Assembly: GCA_945907245.1 (NCBI GenBank)
Contig: CAMDTB010000006.1
Span: 1 to 64,000 of the forward strand
Direction: 5' to 3'
Source: Rhizobium sp. Q54
Lineage (GTDB): Bacteria; Pseudomonadota; Alphaproteobacteria; SMXS01
Length of the DNA stretch: 64,000 nt
The notes beneath the pieces were generated by a model. It did no database searches and was not told where the DNA came from. It was given only the letters and a program-made list of their open reading frames with translations. Below, in pieces: positions 1 through 10,028 of this stretch (its first letter is position 1; every line of letters starts with the position of its first letter). The translations under genes and the position numbers were made by a program.

Positions 1-1
1 G

Positions 2-2443
<2,442 letters not shown>

Positions 2444-2444
2444 C

Positions 2445-3863
2445 ATGGGAAAGCCGACCGGATTCAAGGAATTCGACCGTATCGACCGCAAATACGCGCC
2501 GGTCGAGGAACGGGTGAAGCACTACAACGACTTCGTGATCCCGCTGCCGGCCGAGGAGCTGAACAAGCAGGCCGCGCGCTGCATGGATTGCGGCATCCCG
2601 TTCTGTCACAACGGCTGTCCGGTCAACAACATCATCCCGGACTTCAACGACCTGGTGTACCGCAACGAGTGGAAGGAAGCGTTCGTCACGCTGGATTCCA
2701 CCAACAACTTCCCCGAGTTCACCGGCCGCATCTGTCCGGCGCCGTGCGAGGCGTCGTGCACGCTGAACATCGACGACAAGCCGGTCACCATCAAGACCAT
2801 CGAATGCGCGATCATCGACCGGGCCTTCCAGGAAGGCTGGGTGCAGCCGCGCCCGGCGCCCTACCGCACCGGCAAGAAGGTGGCGGTCGTCGGCTCCGGC
2901 CCGGCCGGCATGGCGGCCGCCCAGCAGCTGGCTCGCGTCGGCCATGACGTGACGCTCTACGAGAAGGCCCGCAAGATCGGCGGCCTGCTCCGTTACGGCA
3001 TTCCCGACTTCAAGATGGAAAAGCACATCATCGACCGCCGCGCGGCGCAGATGGAAGCCGAGGGCGTGAAATTCGAGACCGGCGTGCATGTCGGCGTCGA
3101 CATCAATGCCGGCGAGCTGATGAAGAAGTTCGACGCGGTGCTGCTGACCGGCGGCGCCGAGAAGGCCCGCGACCTGCCGGTGCCCGGCCGCGAGCTGGAC
3201 GGCATCGAGTTCGCCATGGACTTCCTGCCGCAGCAGAACCGCCGCGTCGGCGGCGAGCCGGTCGGCAACGTCAAGGAGATCCTGGCCGGCGGCAAGAACG
3301 TCGTGGTGATCGGCGGCGGCGACACCGGTTCCGACTGCATCGGCACCAGCTTTCGCCAGGGCGCCCTGTCGGTGACCCAGATCGAGATCATGCCCGCCCC
3401 GCCCGAGCGCGAGAACAAGCCGCTGGTGTGGCCGAACTGGCCGATGAAGATGCGCACCTCGTCGTCGCAGGCCGAGGGCGCCGCCCGCGATTTCGCCGTG
3501 AACACGGTGAGCTTCGAGGGCGAGAACGGCCGCGTGACCGCGCTCAACTGCATCCGGGTCGACGAGAGGTTCCAGCCGATCCCGGGCACCGAGTTCCAGA
3601 TCCCCGCCGACCTGGTGCTGCTCGCCATGGGCTTCGTCAGCCCGGTGCACGAGGGCATGCTGCAGCAGCTGGGCGTGACGCTCGACCCGCGCGGCAATGT
3701 CGGCGCCGACACGGTCCGCTACCAGTCGTCGGTCGAGAAAGTGTTCGCCGCCGGCGACATGCGCCGCGGCCAGTCGCTGGTGGTCTGGGCGATCCGCGAA
3801 GGCCGCCAGGCCGCCCGCGCGGTCGACCTGTGGCTGATGGGCTCGACCGAGCTGCCGCGCTGA
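2445..3863 (+). CDS. gltD: Glutamate synthase small subunit
   Basis: This is the 472-residue NADPH-oxidising beta subunit of glutamate synthase. It delivers electrons through FAD and Fe-S clusters to GltB. The N-terminal cluster-binding domain shows C46, C49, C54 and C58 ([13 protein letters not shown]) and a second group CPAPCEASC near residue 100. The FAD Rossmann motif ([16 protein letters not shown]) is near 150, an NADPH motif ([12 protein letters not shown]) near 290, and a C-terminal FAD motif ([12 protein letters not shown]) near 430. Start is the ATG directly after the gltB stop, with GGGAGG 8 nt upstream. The gene is co-transcribed with gltB and has the usual family length. Confidence 0.97.
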   Translation: MGKPTGFKEFDRIDRKYAPVEERVKHYNDFVIPLPAEELNKQAARCMDCGIPFCHNGCPVNNIIPDFNDLVYRNEWKEAFVTLDSTNNFPEFTGRICPAPCEASCTLNIDDKPVTIKTIECAIIDRAFQEGWVQPRPAPYRTGKKVAVVGSGPAGMAAAQQLARVGHDVTLYEKARKIGGLLRYGIPDFKMEKHIIDRRAAQMEAEGVKFETGVHVGVDINAGELMKKFDAVLLTGGAEKARDLPVPGRELDGIEFAMDFLPQQNRRVGGEPVGNVKEILAGGKNVVVIGGGDTGSDCIGTSFRQGALSVTQIEIMPAPPERENKPLVWPNWPMKMRTSSSQAEGAARDFAVNTVSFEGENGRVTALNCIRVDERFQPIPGTEFQIPADLVLLAMGFVSPVHEGMLQQLGVTLDPRGNVGADTVRYQSSVEKVFAAGDMRRGQSLVVWAIREGRQAARAVDLWLMGSTELPR

Positions 3864-3869
3864 TCCGCC

Positions 3870-4145
3870 ATGGATGACGGCCAGCGCGCCGGGCTGGTGC
3901 GCGCCAATTTGGTAATGGTCGGCCGCGAGATGCTCGCGGACGGCGCGGAACCCGAAGAGGTCCTGTCGATCATCCGTGCCGCCGCGAGCGACTTCAGTGA
4001 CTCCCGCGATCTTGTCGCCCTGGTCTTCGGCATCGGGGCGGAAGCCGCCCACGAGATGATCGCCGACAGCGCCACCTGGGAAGACCGCCGCGAGCGCATG
4101 CTGGATAACGACCGCATCCTGGACGACTTCCGAAGCGGCGACTGA
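3870..4145 (+). CDS. Small hypothetical protein downstream of gltD
   Basis: A 91-residue acidic, probably helical cytoplasmic protein that I do not recognise. It has no signal peptide, membrane segment or cysteines. The ATG lies 6 nt after the gltD stop, so it is probably translated from the glt transcript. The charged composition (many D, E and R) and codon use match the neighbouring genes, which supports real coding. A function in glutamate synthase is not implied by the sequence, only by position. Confidence 0.6.
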   Translation: MDDGQRAGLVRANLVMVGREMLADGAEPEEVLSIIRAAASDFSDSRDLVALVFGIGAEAAHEMIADSATWEDRRERMLDNDRILDDFRSGD

Positions 4146-4413
4146 GCCGCGCACATCCGCACCGCCGCGGAGGAGTAAAACCCAGGCTGGGCCGGTCAGG
4201 TCCACCACCGGTGACTCTGCGAGCAACGCGAAGCAGCCCAGCCGAGCCGTTGATGGCTGTCTGGCGGCTTGGCTGGATTGCGTCGCTGCGCTCGCAAAAT
4301 CACGGACAGGGTGTGCGCAAAAGCGATGCGCATCCATCGCGCAGGAACACGCCGCGGAACAAGTCCGGGGTGACAACGAGGGGGACTGTGCGCGTCCTGA
4401 ATCACCCGGTACA
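4146..4413. repeat. Intergenic repeat-derived DNA, including a solo palindrome arm
   Basis: This gene-free stretch holds degenerate repeat DNA. Positions 4353-4376 match, with few changes, the right arm of the palindromic element at 56734-56870 (core GGAACAAGTCCGGGG). Positions about 4215-4305 contain a loose inverted pair, TGCGAGCAACGCGAAGCAGC and GTCGCTGCGCTCGCA, of the type seen between genes in many alphaproteobacteria. I see no convincing ORF or promoter. Confidence 0.5.
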
Positions 4414-4435
4414 CTCTCCCCGTACAAGGGGAGAG
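4414..4435 (+). promoter_or_regulatory. Hairpin enclosing the ribosome-binding site of the next gene
   Basis: A perfect 8-bp stem, CTCTCCCC / GGGGAGAG, with a 6-nt loop. The 3' arm is itself the purine-rich Shine-Dalgarno sequence, 5 nt before the ATG at 4441. In RNA the stem would occlude the ribosome-binding site. A role in translational control is inferred; the pairing is directly visible. Confidence 0.55.
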
Positions 4436-4440
4436 ACCAC

Positions 4441-4965
4441 ATGACCGAGAAGCCTTTCAACTACGACTATGTCGGCGGCTACACCCTCGACGAACAGGCC
4501 GAGGCCGAGCTGATCGCGGCGCAGAACGAGTGCACCTTCATGTGGTCGACCAAGGAAGGCTGGCCCGTCGGCGTGATCATGTCCTACATCTTCGAGCAGG
4601 GCTGTTTCTGGCTGTCGGTGTCCTCGCTCCGCGTGCGGGTGCAGGCCGTCGAGCGCGACCCGCGCGTGTCCATCGCCATCACCAGCAAGGGCACCAGCAC
4701 CCTCGCCAGCCGGGCGCTGACCTACAAGGGCACCTGCGAGGTGTTCAAGGACCAGGCCACCATCGACTGGTTCCTGCCGCTGCTCGCCAAGCGCCTGCGC
4801 GGCGGCGACGAGGAGGCCCAGAAGCTGTTCGTGAAGCTGAACGACACGCCCAACCGCCGCGTGCTGAAGGTAACCCCGGTCAAGCGCATCGGCTATGACG
4901 GCCAGAAGATGCGCAAGGCGACGGAAGAGGCCGTGGCGGCGGGCCGGGAGATCGGGCCGGGTTGA
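4441..4965 (+). CDS. Pyridoxamine 5'-phosphate oxidase-fold (flavin-binding split barrel) protein
   Basis: A 174-residue protein of the PNPOx-like/flavin reductase-like split-barrel superfamily. These are small cytoplasmic proteins that bind FMN, F420 or haem and often act as reductases of unknown substrate. The conserved pattern is visible: an N-terminal FMWSTKEGWPVGVIMSY strand pair, then VERDPRVSIAITSKG and ALTYKGTCEVFKD. It lacks the substrate-specific C-terminus of true PdxH, so pyridoxamine oxidation should not be assumed. Its ribosome-binding site lies in a hairpin (4414-4435). It converges on the reductase gene that ends at 4973. Confidence 0.8.
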   Translation: MTEKPFNYDYVGGYTLDEQAEAELIAAQNECTFMWSTKEGWPVGVIMSYIFEQGCFWLSVSSLRVRVQAVERDPRVSIAITSKGTSTLASRALTYKGTCEVFKDQATIDWFLPLLAKRLRGGDEEAQKLFVKLNDTPNRRVLKVTPVKRIGYDGQKMRKATEEAVAAGREIGPG

Positions 4966-4972
4966 ACGGCGG

Positions 4973-5992
4973 CTAAACCCTCACCATCACCTTCCCCATG
5001 TTCGAGCCGTCGAACAGGCGGTGATAGGCTGTCAGCGTGTTCTCCAGGCCATCGACGAGCTCCACCTTGTAGGTGAACTTGCCGGCCCGGTGCCAGTCCA
5101 TCAGCTGCTTCTCGATCTCGCCGCACTGGCTGAAGAAGTCGGGCGAGAAGAAGCCCTGCACCGTGGCGCGTTTCATCAGCAGCTGGTCGAAATTGGTCGG
5201 GCCCGGGCGCTTCTGCGTGTCGGCGTACTGCGACACCAGGCCGCAGATGGCGATGCGGGCATACATGGCCATGTGGCCCATGATGGTGTCCAGCACCTCG
5301 CCGCCCACATTGTCGAAATAGACGTCGACGCCGCCCGGGCACAGCACGTTCAGCTCGTGCGACAGGTTCTGCTGGCGGTAGTTGATGGCGTGGTCGAAGC
5401 CCAGCTCCTCGGTCAGCCAGCGGCACTTGTCCTCGCGGCTGGTGAGGCCGATGACCCGGCAGCCCAGATTGCGCGCCACCTGCCCGGCCAGTGATCCGGT
5501 GGCGCCGGCCGCCGCCGAGACCACGACGGTCTCGCCCTTCTTGGCCTTGCCCACGTCGACGACGCCGGCATAGGCGGTCCAGCCATTGGGGCCGCCCATG
5601 GCCAGGTAGGCCGGCAGATCGATGTCGTCCTCCACCGGCAGCTTCTGGAACAGGCCGGACTGCTCGCTGGCCACCGAATAGTCGGCCCAGTGGCCGAAGG
5701 TGCGCAGCCGGTCGCCGGCGGCGAAGTCCCTGTGCCTCGACTCCACCACCTCGCCGATCATCATGCCGGCCATGGGCGTGCCGACGGGAACGGGCGGCTG
5801 ATAGCCGTCGGTGCGCGGCCCCATCCACATGCGCGTGCCGGCGTCCATCGACAGGTAGAGCGCCTTCACCAGCACCTGGCCGTCGGCCGGCGCGGGAATG
5901 TTGCCGTGAAGGTGGAACTCGAGCGCGCTCTCGAAATCGTCGCCCTCGGGGCGGCGCGCCAGCACCCAGTTGCGGTTGGTGTTGCCGTTCAT
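4973..5992 (-). CDS. NADP-dependent oxidoreductase, zinc-less MDR family (curA / leukotriene B4 dehydrogenase type)
   Basis: A 339-residue medium-chain reductase. It has an N-terminal GroES-like fold (SMDAGTRMWMG) and a nucleotide-binding motif, VVVSAAAGATGSLAGQVA, near residue 160, typical of the family that reduces the double bond of alpha,beta-unsaturated ketones and aldehydes with NADPH. There are no structural zinc cysteines. The DNVGG, FGLVSQY-like and NMGKVMVRV segments are characteristic. Start is the ATG encoding MNGNTNRNW; the open frame continues further upstream only through repeat DNA. It is divergent from the dipeptidase gene. The substrate is unknown; detoxification of reactive carbonyls is a family-based guess. 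Confidence 0.88.
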   Translation of the reverse strand: MNGNTNRNWVLARRPEGDDFESALEFHLHGNIPAPADGQVLVKALYLSMDAGTRMWMGPRTDGYQPPVPVGTPMAGMMIGEVVESRHRDFAAGDRLRTFGHWADYSVASEQSGLFQKLPVEDDIDLPAYLAMGGPNGWTAYAGVVDVGKAKKGETVVVSAAAGATGSLAGQVARNLGCRVIGLTSREDKCRWLTEELGFDHAINYRQQNLSHELNVLCPGGVDVYFDNVGGEVLDTIMGHMAMYARIAICGLVSQYADTQKRPGPTNFDQLLMKRATVQGFFSPDFFSQCGEIEKQLMDWHRAGKFTYKVELVDGLENTLTAYHRLFDGSNMGKVMVRV

Positions 5993-6086
5993 GGCTGTCC
6001 CCGTTGTTTTGCCGCAGCCTAGCACGTTGCGCGGAAGCGGGCGCGGCGATAGAGTCGGAGCGATGAGGCACGCCCGTACACCCTTT

Positions 6087-6226
6087 ATTGTCATCCCCGC
6101 CTTGAGCGGGGACCCATCGCTGTGCAGAGACACCCCGAGTGGTGTATTGCAAAAGCCTTCCCGCATAACACGGACAGGACGGCTTCGACGTCGACATGGG
6201 TCCCCGCTCAAGGCGGGGATGACAAT
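6087..6226. repeat. 140-bp palindromic intergenic repeat with perfect 30-bp arms
   Basis: Left arm 6087-6116 and right arm 6197-6226 are perfect reverse complements over 30 nt. Each arm has its own inner inverted pair (CCCCGC...GCGGGG). The spacer is 80 nt. The outer ends are ATTGTCAT / ATGACAAT. No transposase is present, so this resembles a MITE-like or REP-like element. It lies at the 5' end of the M19 dipeptidase gene and supplies the last bases up to that gene's likely ATG. A related element lies at 56734-56870. Confidence 0.85.
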
Positions 6227-7433
6227 GGTGGGGGTGGTGCTGGCGTTGCTGGCCACTCCCGCGCTCGCCGACGAGGCCGCCGACATCCATGCCCGTGTGC
6301 TGACGCTGGACACCCACATCGACATCCCGGCCGACTACGCCACGCCAAAGCACGATCCCGGCGTTCGCGGCGACATGCAGGTCGATCTGCCGAAGCTGGC
6401 CGAGGGCAAGCTGGATGCCGGGTTCTTCATCGTCTATGTGGGCCAGGGGCCGGAGACGCCCGAGGGCTATGCGGACGCGTACAGGCAGGCGATCGGGAAG
6501 TTCGACGCCATCCACCGGCAGGCCGGGCAGTATCCCGGCAAGGTCGAGATGGCCTGGTCGCCCGCCGATGTCGAGCGCATCGTGGCCTCCGGCAAGATCG
6601 CGTCCTGCATCGGCGTCGAGAACCTGTATCCCGCCGGCCCGGACACCTCGAAGATCGAGGAGTTCTACCGGCGCGGCGCGCGCTACATGTCGCTGACCCA
6701 TTCGGGCGACAACCATCTGGCCGACAGCGCCAATCTGCTGGGCCAGCTTGACCAGCCGTCGCAGGAGACCCATCGCGGCCTGACGGAGATGGGCTTCGCC
6801 GCCATCGCCGAGATGAACCGGCTGGGCGTGATGATCGACGTCTCGCACAGCTCGGAAGCGACGACCTTGCAGGCGATCGAGGCATCGACGGCGCCGGTGA
6901 TCGCGTCCCATTCGGCGCTGCGCGGCGTCTACGACATCCCGCGCAACCTCAGCGACGAGGCGCTGAAGGCGCTGGCGGCCAGGGGCGGCGTGGTGCAGGT
7001 GGTGGCGTTCGACAGCTATCTGCGGCCGCCCGCGCCGGAAAAAGTCGCCGCCACGAAGGCGCTGCGCGAGGAACTGGGGCTGACCTCGGCCGCCGCCTGG
7101 AAGGCGATCACCGACGAACAGCGCAAGACCTACATGGCCCGGCTGAAGCAGCTGCACGCCCGATATGGCCGCGCCACCGTCAGCGACCTCGCCGACCACA
7201 TCGACCATGCGGTGACGCTGGTCGGGATCGACCATGTAGGCATCGCTTCGGACTTCGGCGGCGGCGGCGGCATCGGCGGCTGGGAGGACGCGTCCGAAAC
7301 CGGCAATGTCACCGCCGAGTTGGTCAGGCGCGGCTATGGGGAGGCGGATATCGCCAAGCTGTGGAGCGGCAACCTGCTGCGCGTGTGGCGGGCGGTGGAG
7401 TCGGCCGCGGGGCTGCAGGTGGCGGCCCCATAG
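6225..7433 (+). CDS. Secreted membrane dipeptidase (peptidase M19, renal dipeptidase family)
   Basis: A 402-residue metallopeptidase predicted to cleave dipeptides outside the cytoplasm. Zinc-site motifs are in order: HxD (DTHIDIPADY), bridging Glu (GVENLYPAG), LTHSGDNH, MIDVSHSS, ASHSALRGVYDIPRNLSD and a C-terminal SDFGGG. The N-terminus from the ATG at 6225 reads MVGVVLALLATPALA, a short signal peptide. The same frame stays open through the repeat to an ATG at 6063, so the gene may originally have begun there with a basic n-region. I chose 6225 because GGGGA within the repeat arm stands 5 nt before it. The start is the uncertain part; the family is not. Confidence 0.87.
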   Translation: MVGVVLALLATPALADEAADIHARVLTLDTHIDIPADYATPKHDPGVRGDMQVDLPKLAEGKLDAGFFIVYVGQGPETPEGYADAYRQAIGKFDAIHRQAGQYPGKVEMAWSPADVERIVASGKIASCIGVENLYPAGPDTSKIEEFYRRGARYMSLTHSGDNHLADSANLLGQLDQPSQETHRGLTEMGFAAIAEMNRLGVMIDVSHSSEATTLQAIEASTAPVIASHSALRGVYDIPRNLSDEALKALAARGGVVQVVAFDSYLRPPAPEKVAATKALREELGLTSAAAWKAITDEQRKTYMARLKQLHARYGRATVSDLADHIDHAVTLVGIDHVGIASDFGGGGGIGGWEDASETGNVTAELVRRGYGEADIAKLWSGNLLRVWRAVESAAGLQVAAP

Positions 7434-7446
7434 GCATGTACGGCGT

Positions 7447-8613
7447 TCAGTTCGGCTTGGGCGCGGGCTGGCCGTCGGGGCGGTGGTTGTCGTTGTCGGG
7501 ATCGTCGTCGCCGGCGAAGTTCGCCGCGCCTTTCTCGACATAGAGCGACTGGCTCGGAAACGCGAAGCCCGCGCCTTCCTCCTCGACGATGTCCTTGATC
7601 TGCAGCGCGAGATTCTCCTTGGCGAGACGCCAGACGTCGATGCTGGGCGTGGTCCTCAGGCACTGCACGATGATGTCGATGCTGGACGCGTTGAGCGCAT
7701 CGACGCGGACGACGGCGTAACCGTCCGGCGCCTTGAGGAACAGATCGTCGCCCATGATGAAGTCCTCGATCCGCTGCCGGATGGCTCGGATCTGCGCCGC
7801 CGTGGTGCGGTATTCGAGCCCGATGGTCCAGTCGATCCGCCGCTGGGTGAACCGGCTGAGATTGGCGACGGCACCGTCGGCCAGGCGGGAATTGGGCAGG
7901 TAGACCGGCGCCTTGTCGATCCGCCGCAGGAAGGTCGAGCGGAAACCGATGTGCTCGACGGTGCCCTCGACGCCGTCAACGGAAACGAATTCTCCCTTGG
8001 AGAAGCGCTTCTCGGTAAGGATCGCCATGCCGGCGATCAGGTTCTTGAACAGGTCCTGCGCGCCCAGCGCCACGGCGACGCCGAACAGGCCAAGCCCGGC
8101 GAGCAGCGGCCCGACCTTGATGCCCCACATCTCCAGCACGATGGCGATGCCGATGAAGGCGATGACGAGGCGCACGGCCTTCACCACCCATTCGATGGTG
8201 TCGCTGCCCAATACGGCCTGCAGCGGCTGCGCGACCCGGCTCATCGGCTCGATGGCGCGGTAGATCGCCCAGAAGATGGCGAAGGCGACCAGCGAGCGGA
8301 TGATCAGCTCGAGCGTCACCCAGTATTTCGGCGACGGGTCGAGGAAGCGGAACGCCAGGTAGAGCCCGAGAATGACCGGCACCAGCCGCAACGGCGGCGC
8401 GATGGCGTCCAGCACCACGTCGTCGAAGCGGTTTTCGGTGCGTGCGGTCGCCTTTTTCAGGTTGGCGACGACGATGCGCGAGAACAGCCGCCGCACGAAC
8501 ACCGCCAGCACGACGATGGCGATGGCGAGCAGGATGTCGCCCACGGTGCTGCCGAGCAGCCCGTGGTTCCACACGTCCACCGTCAACGTCCAGAAGTCTT
8601 CTACCCGGTCCAT
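7447..8613 (-). CDS. Mechanosensitive ion channel, MscS family
   Basis: A 388-residue inner-membrane protein. Four to five hydrophobic segments occupy the first half (for example DILLAIAIVVLAVF, LVPVILGLYLAFRFL, VIAFIGIAIVLEMWG). They are followed by the glycine/alanine-rich pore helix LLAGLGLFGVAVALGAQDLF and the beta domain (FSKGEFVSVDGVEGTVEHIG, APVYLPNS). Family members open under membrane tension to release solutes on osmotic downshock. Start is the ATG encoding MDRVEDFWTL; extra upstream codons run into the divergent promoter of the sigma factor gene. It ends 13 nt from the convergent dipeptidase. Confidence 0.92.
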   Translation of the reverse strand: MDRVEDFWTLTVDVWNHGLLGSTVGDILLAIAIVVLAVFVRRLFSRIVVANLKKATARTENRFDDVVLDAIAPPLRLVPVILGLYLAFRFLDPSPKYWVTLELIIRSLVAFAIFWAIYRAIEPMSRVAQPLQAVLGSDTIEWVVKAVRLVIAFIGIAIVLEMWGIKVGPLLAGLGLFGVAVALGAQDLFKNLIAGMAILTEKRFSKGEFVSVDGVEGTVEHIGFRSTFLRRIDKAPVYLPNSRLADGAVANLSRFTQRRIDWTIGLEYRTTAAQIRAIRQRIEDFIMGDDLFLKAPDGYAVVRVDALNASSIDIIVQCLRTTPSIDVWRLAKENLALQIKDIVEEEGAGFAFPSQSLYVEKGAANFAGDDDPDNDNHRPDGQPAPKPN

Positions 8614-8678
8614 GCCCCAGCCTTCATTGCCAATCGGTCGACAGGACATAACGCCCGCGAGATAGAAAAGATGCGTTC

Positions 8679-8708
8679 TGATCCGCCGGGCCGCCATGCA
8701 CGTATGAC
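8679..8708 (+). promoter_or_regulatory. RpoE (ECF11-type) promoter of the sigma/anti-sigma operon
   Basis: TGATCC at 8679-8684, an 18-nt spacer, then TATGAC at 8703-8708, located 21 nt before the sigma factor ATG. Rhodobacter sphaeroides RpoE recognises TGATCC-N18-TAAGA, so the -35 element is exact and the -10 nearly so. This implies that the operon activates its own transcription. The match is seen in the sequence; function is inferred. Confidence 0.75.
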
Positions 8709-8728
8709 ACGGACATGACGAGGTAAAG

Positions 8729-9379
8729 ATGACACAGCACGCCGCGACCATTACCATCGACCCGGCGCCCGCACCCTGGCGGCGCACGGGAAGTAAAAGA
8801 CGCATGAAGCAACGGGCCGTCACGTCTCCGGAACAGGCCAGACGTCTCGAAGCACTGGTGGGCCTGATCGCGTGTCACCGCGACCGGAACGCCTTCATCG
8901 AGCTGTTCCAGCATTTCGCGCCGCGCCTGAAAGCCTTCATGATGCGCGGCGGCGCCGACCCCGAGACCGCCGAGGAAATCGCCCAGGAAGCCATGATTAC
9001 CGTCTGGAACAAGGCCGAGCAGTTCGATCCGTCGCGCGCGGCGCTGTCGACCTGGATATTCACCATCGCCCGCAACAAGCGCATCGACATGCTGCGCCGG
9101 CAGGTGCGGCCCGAGATCGACGCGCTCGACCTGCCCGGGGGCGACGACGTGCCGCCGCCGGACGCGCGACTGGAACTGACGCAGGCGTCGGCCGACCTGC
9201 GCGGTTCCATCGCCCTCCTGCCGCCCGAGCAACGCCAGGTCCTGCAGCTCGCATTCTTCGAGGACAAGTCCCACGGCGTCATCTCGGTGGAGTTGGGCCT
9301 GCCGCTGGGCACGGTCAAGTCCCGCATCCGGCTGGCGCTGGCCCGGCTGCGCGGCATGGTCGAGGGGCACCAGCCATGA
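8729..9379 (+). CDS. rpoE: ECF RNA polymerase sigma factor, RpoE/ECF11 type
   Basis: A 216-residue extracytoplasmic-function sigma factor. Region 2 (PETAEEIAQEAMITVWNKA, then STWIFTIARNKRIDMLRR) binds core polymerase and the -10 element. Region 4 (LPPEQRQVLQLAFFEDKSH through GTVKSRIRLALARLR) binds the -35 element. Assignment to the RpoE/ECF11 group rests on the adjacent chrR-type gene, the exact TGATCC promoter upstream and the photolyase/cfa target genes nearby. In Rhodobacter this sigma drives the response to singlet oxygen. An internal ATG (MKQRAV, 8804) is an alternative start, since the first 25 residues are not typical. The stop overlaps the next start as ATGA. Confidence 0.92.
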   Translation: MTQHAATITIDPAPAPWRRTGSKRRMKQRAVTSPEQARRLEALVGLIACHRDRNAFIELFQHFAPRLKAFMMRGGADPETAEEIAQEAMITVWNKAEQFDPSRAALSTWIFTIARNKRIDMLRRQVRPEIDALDLPGGDDVPPPDARLELTQASADLRGSIALLPPEQRQVLQLAFFEDKSHGVISVELGLPLGTVKSRIRLALARLRGMVEGHQP

Positions 9380-10023
9380 CCGCCGACCTGGACCTTCTGT
9401 TGCTGGACTATGCGAGCGGCGCGCTGCAGGAAGGCCCCGCGCTGGCCGTCGCCACCAAGCTGGCCCTGGACCCGGCCGCCCGCGCCGACATGCGGCTGCT
9501 GGAGGCGACCGGCGGCGCCCTTTTCGACGGCGTCGAGCCGGAGGCGGTATCGGAAAGCCTGCTTGACGCGACGCTCGATCGGCTTGACGGGGAATCGACG
9601 AGATTCGCGCTGGCGTTGCCGCCCGACGACGAAGCCCGCCGTTTGCTGCCCGCGCCGCTTTGGCGATATGCGCCGCGAGGCCTGGACGGATTGCAGTGGA
9701 AGCAGTGGGGCAAGCATGTCCGCGAGGCCACGCTGCCGCTCGCCGACCGTCGTTACCGGGCGACGTTGCTGCACATCAAGGGTGGCCACGGGGTGATGCG
9801 CCACACCCATCGCGGCACCGAATACACCGTCGTGCTCGCCGGTTCGTTCCATGACGAGGATGGGCGTTACGGCACCGGCGCGATGCAGATCTGCGACGGC
9901 ACGATCCGGCACCGGCCCATCGCCGACGAGGGTCAGGATTGCCTTTGCCTGGGCGTGCTGGACGCGCCGATGCACTTCACCGGTCTGCTGGGCCGGTTCA
10001 TCAACCCCAAGGTCCGGTTCTAG
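9376..10023 (+). CDS. chrR: ChrR-family anti-sigma factor with cupin-like domain, N-terminal zinc ligands lost
   Basis: A 215-residue cytoplasmic anti-sigma factor predicted to hold RpoE inactive until singlet oxygen or a similar signal appears. The C-terminal cupin-like domain keeps the metal set H143-x-H145-x3-E149 and H179, plus the CxC pair C189/C191 (DCLCL). In the N-terminal sigma-binding domain the zinc ligands of Rhodobacter ChrR (H6, H31, C35, C38) are absent: the ATHLSLCDEC segment reads ATKLALDPAA here. Family and pairing with the sigma factor are firm; the consequence of the missing zinc site is unknown. It converges on cfa with a 5-nt gap. Confidence 0.92.
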   Translation: MTADLDLLLLDYASGALQEGPALAVATKLALDPAARADMRLLEATGGALFDGVEPEAVSESLLDATLDRLDGESTRFALALPPDDEARRLLPAPLWRYAPRGLDGLQWKQWGKHVREATLPLADRRYRATLLHIKGGHGVMRHTHRGTEYTVVLAGSFHDEDGRYGTGAMQICDGTIRHRPIADEGQDCLCLGVLDAPMHFTGLLGRFINPKVRF

Positions 10024-10028
10024 GAAAT

